Assembly: GCF_003634705.1 (NCBI RefSeq)
Contig: NZ_RBWU01000005.1
Location: 124,001-188,000 of the forward strand
Direction: 5' to 3'
DNA from: Actinomadura pelletieri DSM 43383
Lineage (GTDB): Bacteria > Actinomycetota > Actinomycetes > Streptosporangiales > Streptosporangiaceae
DNA length: 64,000 nucleotides
Within the stretch, counting starts at the first letter, position 1. The number at the start of each line of letters is the position of its first letter. Positions 42,350 to 50,567 of this stretch are shown one piece after another. Under the pieces are notes generated by a model. That model was not told where the DNA came from. It saw only the letters and a list, made by a program, of their open reading frames with translations, and made no database searches. The position numbers and the translations under genes are program-made.

Positions 42350-45271
42350 TTGACCTTCCGGACTCCCGGCTTCGGGCGCCGGCTCGGTACCGGACGGACA
42401 CGGCTGGTGTTGCCGACACTGGTGGTGCTCGCCGTCCTCCTTGTCGCGTTCATGGTGTTCACGGCGACGTACACGAATGTCCTGTGGTACGACTCCATCG
42501 GCTTCCAGAAGGTGTACACGACGCAGCTTCAGGCGAAGGTGGTGCTGTTCTTCGGGGCGGGGCTGCTGATGTCGCTGGTGGTGGGCGCGAATGTGGCGGT
42601 GGCGTATCGGCTGCGTCCGGCGTACCGGCCGTTGTCGGTGGAGCAACAGGGCCTGGAGCGGTACCGAACCGTGATCGATCCGCGCCGGCGGCTGATCGCG
42701 TGGTCGTTGTTGGGGCTGCTCGGGGTGTTGACGGGTTCGTCGGTGGCGGGCCAGTGGGCGGTCTGGTTGGCGTTCCTGAACCGGACGTCGTTCGGTGTGG
42801 AGGATCCGCAGTTCCACAAGGACGTGTCGTTCTACGTCTTCACGTATCCGTTCCTGCGTCTCGTCCTCGGTGTGGCCTTCGCGACGTTGATCCTGTCGAT
42901 TCTGGCCGCGGTGGTGGTGCACTACCTGTACGGGGGGCTGCGGCTGCAGGGGCCGGGTGACAAGGCGAGCCCGCCCGCGCGCGCCCATCTGTCGGTGCTG
43001 TTCGGGCTGTTCATCCTGTTGAAGGCGGTCGCGTACTGGTTCGACCGGTACGGTCTGGTGCATTCGGAGCGGGGCGTGACGACGGGCGCGTCCTATACCG
43101 ATGTCAACGCGCTACTGCCTGCGAAGACGATCCTCATGATCATCGCGCTGTTGTGCTCGGTGATGTTCTTCAGCAACCTGATGCGGCGCGGGATGATGCT
43201 GCCGGGCGTGGGGGCGACGCTGCTGGTCCTGTCGGCGATCCTGCTGGGCGGGGTGTATCCGCTGCTGATCCAGCAGTTCCAGGTGAAGCCGGACGAGCTG
43301 GCCAAGGAGCAGACGTTCATCCAGCGCAACATCGAGTTCACCCGTAAGGCGTACGGCGTCGACAAGGCGAGCGTCGTCCAGTACGGGTCGCAGCCGGTGA
43401 CCGACAAGGAGAAGCTGCGCCAGGAGGCGGACAAGCTCGTCCAGGGTGGTGTGCGCGTCCTCGACCCGGCCGTGCTGGGCGAGACGTTCGAGCAGCTTCA
43501 GCGCATCAGGCCGTTCTACAAGTTCCCCGACACGCTCGACGTCGACCGGTACCAGGTGGACGGCAGGATGGTCGACACGATCGTCGCGCTGCGGGAGCTG
43601 TCCGGGGCGCCTTCGGGGCAGCGGAGCTGGGTGAAGGACCACATGGTCTACACCCACGGCTACGGGCTGGTGTCGGCGTACGGGGATCGTTTCGACGGCA
43701 AGCTGCCCGACTTCATCACCAAGAACATGCCGGTCTCCCCGCAGCACAAGATCCAGGTGGCGAAGCCGGAGATCTACTTCGGGGAGCGGTCGCCGCGGTA
43801 CTCGGTGGTCGGCGGGCGCGGCCAGAAGGAGCTGAACTACCCGGACAACAGCAAGGCGGGGCAGCAGAGCAGCAACTACGACGGTGACGGCGGCGTCCCG
43901 ATCGACTCGTTCTTCCACAAGTTGCTGTTCGCGTCGAAGTTCCAGGACAAGAACCTGCTGCTGTCCGGCGCGATCAACAAGGACGCGAAGATCCTCTACG
44001 ACCGGTCGCCGCGGGAGATGGTGCGCAAGGCGGCGCCGTGGCTGACGCTGGACGGCGACCCGTACCCGGCGGTGGTCAAGGGGCGCATCCTGTGGATCGT
44101 GGACGGCTACACCACGTCCAACGCCTACCCGTACTCGGAGGAGATGAGCCTGGCGGAGGCGACCCGTGACACCATCACCGACACGCGGTCGGCGGTGGCG
44201 CGGCAGGCCGACGACCACATCAATTACATGCGCAACTCGGTGAAGGCGACGGTGGACGCCTATAACGGGTCGGTGCACCTGTACCAGTGGGACGAGAACG
44301 ACCCGATCACGAAGACGTGGATGAAGGTCTTCGACAAGACCGTCCAGCCGAGGTCGTCGATCCCGCCGGACCTGGAGGCGCATTTCCGGTACCCGCAGGA
44401 CCTGTTCAAGGTGCAGCGGAAGATCCTCACCAAGTACCACGTGACGGACCCGTCGGCGTTCTACAACGGTGAGGGTTTCTGGGAGGTGCCGGAGGACCCG
44501 TCCACGAAGGACAGGCGCCAGCCGCCGTACTACCAGAGCATGCGGATGCCCGGTCAGGACTCCGAGTCGTTCCTGCTCACGACGGTGTTCAACCCGCGCG
44601 GCAACGCCCAGTTGGCGGCGTTCATGGCGGTGGGGTCGACGCCGGGACGCGACTACGGGCAGATCCAGATCCTGCAGATGCCGCGGGACGCGCAACCCGC
44701 CGGGCCGGGGCAGGTACAGAACTCGTTCGAGACGGACGACCAGGTGAAGGGCGATCTGTTCGCGCTGAGACAGGGCGGTACGAAGACCGTGGCGGGCAAC
44801 CTGCTGACGATCCCGTTCGGCGGGAGCCTGCTGTACGTCGAGCCGATGTACAAGAAGGCCGCGGGCGGTAAGGAACAGCAGCCGTATCCGATCCTCGGCA
44901 AGATCCTCGTCCAGTACGGGAACAGCAGCGCGTCGGCGGACACGCTGAAGGAGGCGCTGGCGAAGATCCTCGGCGGCACCGGCGCGCTACCGCCGGCGGA
45001 CGCTCCACCGGGGACGGCGCCGGGCGGGCAGCTCAACGCGGAGGCGCAGAAGGCGGTCGGTGACCTGCAGAAGGCCATCCAGGACTTCGAGACCGCCCGC
45101 AAGGACGGCAACTACCCGGAGATGGGCAAGGCCTGGCAGCGGATCAAGGACGCGCAGGCGGCGCTGTCGGCGGCGAGCCAGGCGAAGCCCGCGGCGCCGT
45201 CTCCGTCGCCGCGCCCGAGCGGGTCGCCGTCCGGTTCTCCGACCCCGACCACGACACCGTCCACGGGCTGA
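42350..45271 (+). CDS. UPF0182 family large membrane protein
   Basis: 973 residues. Seven hydrophobic helices occupy the first 320 residues (VLPTLVVLAVLLVAFMVFTATYTNVLWYDSIGF at the start). A large exported domain follows (KEQTFIQRNIEFTRKAYG, ERSPRYSVVGG, PREMVRKAAPWLTLDGDPYPAVV), ending in a Pro/Ser/Thr tail. Conserved in actinobacteria and some others; function unknown. The start is TTG at 42350, chosen because GGAGGGG lies at the right distance. A truncated copy of the dispersed element follows its stop. Confidence 0.92.
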   Translation: MTFRTPGFGRRLGTGRTRLVLPTLVVLAVLLVAFMVFTATYTNVLWYDSIGFQKVYTTQLQAKVVLFFGAGLLMSLVVGANVAVAYRLRPAYRPLSVEQQGLERYRTVIDPRRRLIAWSLLGLLGVLTGSSVAGQWAVWLAFLNRTSFGVEDPQFHKDVSFYVFTYPFLRLVLGVAFATLILSILAAVVVHYLYGGLRLQGPGDKASPPARAHLSVLFGLFILLKAVAYWFDRYGLVHSERGVTTGASYTDVNALLPAKTILMIIALLCSVMFFSNLMRRGMMLPGVGATLLVLSAILLGGVYPLLIQQFQVKPDELAKEQTFIQRNIEFTRKAYGVDKASVVQYGSQPVTDKEKLRQEADKLVQGGVRVLDPAVLGETFEQLQRIRPFYKFPDTLDVDRYQVDGRMVDTIVALRELSGAPSGQRSWVKDHMVYTHGYGLVSAYGDRFDGKLPDFITKNMPVSPQHKIQVAKPEIYFGERSPRYSVVGGRGQKELNYPDNSKAGQQSSNYDGDGGVPIDSFFHKLLFASKFQDKNLLLSGAINKDAKILYDRSPREMVRKAAPWLTLDGDPYPAVVKGRILWIVDGYTTSNAYPYSEEMSLAEATRDTITDTRSAVARQADDHINYMRNSVKATVDAYNGSVHLYQWDENDPITKTWMKVFDKTVQPRSSIPPDLEAHFRYPQDLFKVQRKILTKYHVTDPSAFYNGEGFWEVPEDPSTKDRRQPPYYQSMRMPGQDSESFLLTTVFNPRGNAQLAAFMAVGSTPGRDYGQIQILQMPRDAQPAGPGQVQNSFETDDQVKGDLFALRQGGTKTVAGNLLTIPFGGSLLYVEPMYKKAAGGKEQQPYPILGKILVQYGNSSASADTLKEALAKILGGTGALPPADAPPGTAPGGQLNAEAQKAVGDLQKAIQDFETARKDGNYPEMGKAWQRIKDAQAALSAASQAKPAAPSPSPRPSGSPSGSPTPTTTPSTG

Positions 45272-45287
45272 GGCTGTATTCGTCACG

Positions 45288-45411
45288 GCTCCGGCCCACG
45301 GCGCTCGCCTGCCGGCTCGCGCCGTGTCCGGGCCTGGGCGAACGCGACATCGCCTCGCGATCCGCGCGGTGAGGCTCGCCTCCGGCGTCGCCTCGCCGCG
45401 CGGGCGACTGC
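45288..45411 (+). repeat. 146-bp structured element, truncated copy C
   Basis: Begins 17 bp after the UPF0182 stop, in gene orientation, about 75 percent like copy A, and lacks the last 25 bp including the outer-stem 3' half. In its large hairpin one pair has changed on both sides (CCGCCCGG/CCGGGCGG in copy A, CCGCGCGG/CCGCGCGG here), a compensatory change. Confidence 0.75.
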
Positions 45412-45540
45412 GTATTCTGGTTGCGGGTCAGCTATCCGCGGATGCGCAAGGACCAGTTGTAGAAACTCGCCTGGGCGTGGCTGATACCGCTGTCGCTGGC
45501 GCAGCTCGCCCTCACCGGCGTGCTGAAGGTCGTCCCCTGA
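45412..45540 (+). pseudogene. C-terminal fragment of nuoH (NADH dehydrogenase subunit H), inactivated
   Basis: Translation from 45412 reads VFWLRVSYPRMRKDQL, stop (TAG at 45460-45462), KLAWAWLIPLSLAQLALTG, VLKVV and a terminal stop at 45538. This is the conserved end of respiratory complex I subunit NuoH (SYPRxRxDQL then LxWxxLIPLxLxxLxxTG). The in-frame TAG replaces the codon after DQL. Nothing else of nuoH or other nuo genes is near. The fragment abuts the broken end of repeat copy C, so both were probably joined by one recombination event. Confidence 0.75.
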
Positions 45541-45669
45541 CCACGGGCTCTGACCGATGGCTTTGACCGCGAACCCTCGGCGGGCGTCACCTCGGGAAGA
45601 GCGTTCGCGTGCGTGACAGATGCCGAAAAGGCGAGGCGTCTGCCTGAGGCCGTGGCCCGCGGCCCGGGT

Positions 45670-46752
45670 TCAGCGGCGGCGTTTGCGGGCGCGGCGGATG
45701 GCGGCGGCGGCACCGATCGCGGCGACGGTGGCACCGGCGGCGGTCGCCATGGTGGCCTCCTTGCCGCCGACACGGCGGCCGACGACGGCGTGCCGTCCCG
45801 CGGTCTCGTCGACCAGCGCGCGCAGCGCGGTGGCGTTGTCGTAGAGGGGTTTCCAGCCGGCGGCGCGCAGCCGCGCGCAGTCCACGACCCAGGGGTAGGC
45901 GACATAGTGCAGGTCGGTGGCGGGCGCGGGTGTCATGCCGAGCCTGTGCAGCCGCTGCGCCATGCCGAAGGTGAGCGCGGCGGGCAGTTCGAAGGTCCGC
46001 TTCCCGGTGATCTCGGTGACCTCGTCGGGGCCGAGCCAGCCGTCGCAGCCGACGGCGACGGGCCCGGCGACCTTCTCGGTGACGACGACGTCCAGCGCGG
46101 ACGCGAGGTCCTCGATGTGGCAGAACTGCCAGCCGGGGGTGCTGCCCTTGACCGACAGCAGCCGCGGCGCCTCGAAATGCCGGGTGATGACGGTGTCGAC
46201 GCCGGGCCCGGTGAGCGCGGCGGGGCGGACGACGGTGACGTCCAGTCCCGGGTGGGTGATCGGCGCGGTCGCGGCCAGTTCCTCGATCTCCAGGTAGTCG
46301 CCGGCGATGCTGGTGCTGGCCTCGGCGAGCAGCGGCGCGTCCTCGTCCAGCGGCACCTCGTTGCCGGGTTCGGCCCCGTACACCATCGCGGACGTGACGA
46401 GGACCACGCGGCGGACGCGGGCGGCAGCGGCGGCGGTCACCACGGTCTGCGCGCCGCGGACGTTGTGGGTGCGGCGCTCGCGGGGGTCCACGTCCGGGGA
46501 GTCCTCGACGTCCAGGTTGACGATCACGTCGACGTCCGAGAGCCGGTTGGACAGCAGCGGGTCGCGGATGTCGACGACACGCCACGTGACGGCGGGCACA
46601 TCACCGCGGTGCCCGTCGATGGCGACGACCTTGCGGATCTCTTCCCGTTCGGCGAGCCGGGCGGCGAGCAACCGTCCCGCGCCGGTGGCGGCGCCGGTGA
46701 CGGCGACGACCGGGCCCTTGCTACGCCGAGGGCGAACCTTGCCCGTTGCCAC
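45670..46752 (-). CDS. NAD-dependent epimerase/dehydratase family protein
   Basis: 360 residues of the extended SDR fold. The Rossmann glycine motif is TGAATGAG near 20 rather than TGxxGxxG. SAMVYG replaces the usual SSxxVYG, and the catalytic YxxxK appears altered to YLEIE, so activity as a classical epimerase is doubtful. A C-terminal Ala-rich hydrophobic segment and RRARKRRR suggest membrane association. Divergent from the zinc metalloprotease, as in related actinomycetes. Substrate unknown. Confidence 0.75.
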   Translation of the reverse strand: MATGKVRPRRSKGPVVAVTGAATGAGRLLAARLAEREEIRKVVAIDGHRGDVPAVTWRVVDIRDPLLSNRLSDVDVIVNLDVEDSPDVDPRERRTHNVRGAQTVVTAAAAARVRRVVLVTSAMVYGAEPGNEVPLDEDAPLLAEASTSIAGDYLEIEELAATAPITHPGLDVTVVRPAALTGPGVDTVITRHFEAPRLLSVKGSTPGWQFCHIEDLASALDVVVTEKVAGPVAVGCDGWLGPDEVTEITGKRTFELPAALTFGMAQRLHRLGMTPAPATDLHYVAYPWVVDCARLRAAGWKPLYDNATALRALVDETAGRHAVVGRRVGGKEATMATAAGATVAAIGAAAAIRRARKRRR

Positions 46753-46841
46753 GGAGGCGCCCCCTTCCTTGTGTACGCGACCTTGCCGGGACCGGCTAAC
46801 GTTGCGGATATGAGCCCATCATGCATCCCAGGGGCAAACCG

Positions 46842-48251
46842 ATGAGTGACAACCCGTTCGGTTTCAACCGTCCCGGCAACGGTGACGACGACGACCGGCC
46901 CCAGGATCCATTCAAGGGCATGGGCGGCGACATGGCGCAGTTCGCCGACATGCTGCACCGCTTCGCGGACATGATCGGCGGCCAGGGCCTGGGCGGCGGC
47001 GCCGCCGGCGGCGGTCCCCTGAACTGGGATCTGGCCAAGAACATCGCGCGGCACACGGTGGTGGAGCAGGGCGACCCGTCGATCGTCGACGCCGAGCGGC
47101 GCCAGGTGGAGGAGGCGCTGCGCCTCGCCGACCTGTGGCTGGACGAGAAGACGACTTTGCCCGCCGGTATCCGCACGCCGCGGGCGTGGAGCCGGTCCGA
47201 GTGGATCGAGCAGACGCTGCCGGTGTGGGCGAAGGTGTGCGACCCGATCGCGGACCGCATGGTCGACTCGATGGGCGGAGCCCTCGGCGGCGGGGAGATT
47301 CCCGCCGACATGCAGGCGATGGCGGGTCCGCTGATCGGGATGGTCAAGCAGATGGCGGGCGCGATGGTCGGCGGCCAGGCGGGGCAGGCGCTCGGCGCGC
47401 TGGCGCGCGAGGTGACCGGGTCCGCCGATGTGGGCCTGCCGCTCGCCCCGGACGGCGTCGGCGCGCTGCTGCCCGCGGGCGTCGAGGCGTTCGGCTCCGG
47501 GCTGGAGGTCTCCGCCGACGAGGTCCGGCTGTATCTGGCTTTGCGGGAGGCCGCGCACCAGCGGCTCTTCGCGCATGTGCCGTGGCTGCGGTCGCATCTG
47601 CTGGGCGCGGTCGAGGAGTACGCGCGGGGCATCACGGTCGACCTGTCGGGCATCGAGCAGGCCGTCCAGGGCCTGGACCTGTCGAATCCGGAGGCGATCC
47701 AGGAGGCGCTCGGCGGCGAGATCCAGCTCCAGCCGGAGGAGACGCCGCGGCAGAAGGCGGCGCTGGCCCGGTTGGAGACGACGCTCGCGCTGGTCGAGGG
47801 CTGGGTCGACACGGTGGTCAACGAGGCGGCGGAGGGCCGGCTGCCCGACTCGGTGAAGCTGGCCGAGGCGGTGCGGCGGCGCCGCGCGACGGGTGGCCCG
47901 GCGGAGCGGACGTTCGCGACGCTGGTCGGCCTGGAGCTGCGGCCGCGGCGGCTGCGGGAGGCGGCGGCGCTGTGGCGGACGCTCACGCAGGTGCGGGGCG
48001 TGCAGGACCGGGACGCGATCTGGGATCACCCCGACCTGCTCCCGACGTCCGATGATCTCGACGATCCCGACGGGTTCGTCCATGGTCGCGACGAGATCGA
48101 GGGCCTGTCCGACCTGGACCTGTCCAAGCTCACCAAGGCCGAGGAATCCGGAAAGCCCGACGAGAGGGCCGACGAGAAGCCCGACGACCGGGATCTCGGT
48201 GACGATGAGAGGCCGGGCGACGACTCCGGACAGGACGGGCCCCGAGCATGA
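46842..48251 (+). CDS. Zinc-dependent metalloprotease, DUF2342 (zincin_2)
   Basis: 469 residues. The central helical part holds LREAAHQRLFAHVPWLRSHLLGAVEEYARG (about 233-262), the DUF2342 signature in which a His-containing helix is proposed to bind zinc. No perfect HExxH is present. A Gly/Met-rich N-terminus and an acidic C-terminal tail flank it. The ATG at 46842 follows AGGGGC with 6-nt spacing; an ATG 21 bp earlier has none. The stop overlaps the next small ORF by ATGA. Confidence 0.8.
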   Translation: MSDNPFGFNRPGNGDDDDRPQDPFKGMGGDMAQFADMLHRFADMIGGQGLGGGAAGGGPLNWDLAKNIARHTVVEQGDPSIVDAERRQVEEALRLADLWLDEKTTLPAGIRTPRAWSRSEWIEQTLPVWAKVCDPIADRMVDSMGGALGGGEIPADMQAMAGPLIGMVKQMAGAMVGGQAGQALGALAREVTGSADVGLPLAPDGVGALLPAGVEAFGSGLEVSADEVRLYLALREAAHQRLFAHVPWLRSHLLGAVEEYARGITVDLSGIEQAVQGLDLSNPEAIQEALGGEIQLQPEETPRQKAALARLETTLALVEGWVDTVVNEAAEGRLPDSVKLAEAVRRRRATGGPAERTFATLVGLELRPRRLREAAALWRTLTQVRGVQDRDAIWDHPDLLPTSDDLDDPDGFVHGRDEIEGLSDLDLSKLTKAEESGKPDERADEKPDDRDLGDDERPGDDSGQDGPRA

Positions 48252-48442
48252 GCCGGTCCCGTGAGTCGCACCTGCCGCCGGTGGTCCGTGTGAACGGCTG
48301 CCGGTACGAGTCGTGCTCGTCGACGAACGCGATCAGGCGGCGTATCGCGCGGGCGAGCCTGTGCTGGCACCGTCCGGTCGATCAGGAACGGCGGCGCCGC
48401 ACCCTGGACAACTCCCGTTACCCGCGCGTGGGTCGCCGGTGA
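48248..48442 (+). CDS. Small basic ORF coupled on both sides, 64 residues
   Basis: Starts on an ATGA overlap with the metalloprotease stop and ends on a GTGA overlap with the Nudix start. Nearly 90 percent of codons end in G or C. The product is basic with three cysteines (NGCRYESCSS, ASLCWHRP) and RRRRTLDN. No family recognised. The double overlap and codon use argue for a real gene; the competing frame here (continuing the Nudix frame upstream) has poorer codon use. Confidence 0.5.
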   Translation: MSRSRESHLPPVVRVNGCRYESCSSTNAIRRRIARASLCWHRPVDQERRRRTLDNSRYPRVGRR

Positions 48443-48999
48443 CGCGGGAGCCCCTGTACCGGGAGCCTCTGTACGCGGACGCGGTGCGCGTCCTGTCGGC
48501 CTGGGAGGCGCCCGACGCCGGTCAGGAGGACGTCCGGCTCGGTTTCCTGCGGCATCTGGAGGAGCATCCGGCGGACGGCATGTGGCGGGAGTGCGCGGCC
48601 GGGCACATCACCGCCAGCACGGCGGTGCTCGACGCGTCCAGGTCCCGGGTGCTGCTGACCCTGCACGCGAAGTTCAAGGCGTGGTTCCAGCTCGGCGGGC
48701 ACTGCGAGCCGGGGGACGTCACGTTGGCGGGCGCGGCGCTGCGGGAGGCGACGGAGGAGTCCGGGATCGCGGGGCTGCGGCTGCGGCCGGTGCCCGTCCG
48801 GCTCGACCGGCACGCCGTCCGCTGCCATCCGGAGGGAACCTGGCATCTGGACGTCCAGTATGTCGCGATAGCCCCGGTGGACGCGCGGCACACGGTGAGC
48901 GACGAGTCGGACGCCCTCGACTGGTTCCCGGTGGACGATCTTCCCGGTTCTACGGACGACGTCGTCCGCGACCTCGTGGCGCACGCCGTCAGGAGTTGA
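48439..48999 (+). CDS. Nudix hydrolase
   Basis: 186 residues. The Nudix box is recognisable as GGHCEPGDVTLAGAALREATEESGI (about 92-116) with REATEESG intact, so it should cleave a nucleoside diphosphate linked to another group. The GTG at 48439 is chosen from the GTGA overlap. The C-terminal WFPVDDLP is typical. Substrate unknown. Its 3' end overlaps the convergent CofC-like gene by 11 bp. Confidence 0.85.
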   Translation: MTREPLYREPLYADAVRVLSAWEAPDAGQEDVRLGFLRHLEEHPADGMWRECAAGHITASTAVLDASRSRVLLTLHAKFKAWFQLGGHCEPGDVTLAGAALREATEESGIAGLRLRPVPVRLDRHAVRCHPEGTWHLDVQYVAIAPVDARHTVSDESDALDWFPVDDLPGSTDDVVRDLVAHAVRS

Positions 49000-49651
49000 G
49001 CGGGTGGCCTTCGAGGAGGGCGCGGGTGCATTCCCAGCCCTCCAGGCCGGGGTCGAGGAACCGCAGGTCGTGGACGGTGCGGATGCGGTGCCAGCCCGGC
49101 CCCTGCGGGACGAGGCCGGGGCGCGGGGCGGCGGCGCGGAGCCGGGCCAGCGCGTCCGGCGTGTCGAGGTCGACGTCGTGCAGGGCCGTGGCGAGCCAGC
49201 CGGGGAGCGGGAGCCGGGCGGCGAGCGCGACGAGCCCGTCGGGGCGGGCGGCGCAGGCGGCGGCGGGGGCGGCGCCGAGGGCGCGGAAGAGTTTGCCGAC
49301 GAGCAGCGGCGGCAGGTCGGGGGCGTCCGCCGCGACCAGTGCGGCGGTGTCGGCGCCGCGCGCGTGCAGCGCCGCGAACGCGCCCGCGAGGGTCGGCTCT
49401 CTGACGATGGGGGTGCCGGGCCAGGTGACGGCCTCGGCTTCCGGCTGGTCGGGCGGGTCGAGGACGAGCGCGCAGGTCACCAGTTCGAGCCCGGCGACGG
49501 CTTCGTAGGTGTCTTCGAGCAGCGCGAGCCGGAACTCGTCGGGGTCGACGCCGGGCGGGACGCTCGACCGCGAGCCCGACCGGGCGGGGAACGACAGGAC
49601 GGCGGCGTAACGCGCCGGGACACCGGATGGTGGCACCGGGGCGTCGGTCAT
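48989..49651 (-). CDS. CofC/MobA-like nucleotidyltransferase-fold protein
   Basis: 220 residues. The core GADTAALVAADAPDLPPLLVGKLFRALG (about 120-147) looks like the GT-A nucleotidyltransferase fold of CofC and MobA-like proteins, where the Asp binds metal. The N-terminal nucleotide-binding GG motif is not evident, so it may be degenerate or of another subfamily. The ATG overlaps the stop of the upstream metallohydrolase gene by 4 bp. Confidence 0.55.
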   Translation of the reverse strand: MTDAPVPPSGVPARYAAVLSFPARSGSRSSVPPGVDPDEFRLALLEDTYEAVAGLELVTCALVLDPPDQPEAEAVTWPGTPIVREPTLAGAFAALHARGADTAALVAADAPDLPPLLVGKLFRALGAAPAAACAARPDGLVALAARLPLPGWLATALHDVDLDTPDALARLRAAAPRPGLVPQGPGWHRIRTVHDLRFLDPGLEGWECTRALLEGHPLNS

Positions 49652-50229
49652 CCGGCGACCTCGTGGGGGAAGTCGTCGCCGTGGTGGACGGCCTCGCCGG
49701 CGATCTCGCCGTCCGGCGCGTCCGCCTCCAGCGGCAGGTGCGCGGCGGCGGCGACGCCCTCCAGGTAGCCGCGGGCCCGGTCGGCCTTCGGATAGTTGCC
49801 GACGAGTTCCCAGAAGTCGGCGCCGTGCCCGGGGATCAGCAGATGGGCCAGCTCGTGGACGAGGACGTAGTCGACGACCCAGCCCGGCATGCCGCGCAGG
49901 CGGGTGGACAGCCGGATCGTGCCGTCGTCGGGGGTGCACGATCCCCATCGGGTGCGTTGGTTGGCGACCCAGCGGACGCTCACGGGGTCGGCCCGGCCGG
50001 CGAGGTAGCGGCGGGACAGTTCCCTGGCGCGCGACTGGAGGTCGGCGTCGCTCGGCCGCCGGCGGCGCTCCCGCTCCGCGAGGCGCTCGAGGATGGTCGC
50101 GATCCACTGTTCCTCTTCGGCTTTGCTCAGCCTGGACGGAACCATCACCACCACCTTGTCGCCATCGCGGTAGGCGGACACGGTGCGCCGGCGCCTTGCG
50201 CTGCGGCGGACCTCAACGTTAGGGGGCAC
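49648..50229 (-). CDS. YgjP-like (SprT-fold/M48-type) metal-dependent hydrolase
   Basis: 193 residues with the zinc motif HELAH near 126 followed by LLIPGHGADFWELVGNYP, and upstream WGSC, both diagnostic of the YgjP/DUF45 group. Predicted metalloprotease of unknown substrate. Conserved neighbour of the zincin and ABC1 genes in actinobacteria. The ATG at 50229 gives a normal length. Confidence 0.88.
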   Translation of the reverse strand: MPPNVEVRRSARRRRTVSAYRDGDKVVVMVPSRLSKAEEEQWIATILERLAERERRRRPSDADLQSRARELSRRYLAGRADPVSVRWVANQRTRWGSCTPDDGTIRLSTRLRGMPGWVVDYVLVHELAHLLIPGHGADFWELVGNYPKADRARGYLEGVAAAAHLPLEADAPDGEIAGEAVHHGDDFPHEVAG

Positions 50230-50272
50230 GCCTGAACCGTACTCGAAATTTTGCGTTCACCACAGGGGGTGT

Positions 50273-50302
50273 TTGACGTTGCCGCAGGTCAGAACCTATG
50301 TT
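50273..50302 (+). promoter_or_regulatory. Housekeeping-type promoter upstream of the ABC1 gene
   Basis: TTGACG (50273-50278), 18 nt, TATGTT (50297-50302). It would give a leader of about 260 nt before the ABC1 start. Nothing else is clear in 50230-50540; short ORFs there have weak codon use. Confidence 0.5.
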
Positions 50303-50567
50303 TTGGACGGGTGTCCACCCATCGAGGCGATGCGCGGGAGGTGCTTGCCGGCATGGCGTCCACGCCGGTTCGGCGGCGCCGCGACCCCGTACTCGCGGGC
50401 CGTCGCGCATTCGGCGCACTCTGTGCTCCCGCCTCGTCCATGCTCCCCGGGGACGGCGTGAAAAAGCGCACACTTACCACGACGTCGCAGGTCGTGGGGT
50501 TCGACGGCACTCGGGTCCGGCGAGACTTCCTGGTGGTTGTGGCGTGAACGACAATCGATCATCGACA

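Noticed and set aside
45432..45905. 157-codon minus-strand ORF after UPF0182
   Set aside because: Antisense to the nuoH fragment and to the epimerase gene; no coding signature.
50251..50547. 98-codon ORF upstream of the ABC1 gene ending on a GTGA overlap
   Set aside because: It overlaps a good promoter and its codon use is weaker than in real genes; kept only as a possible alternative for the ABC1 start.
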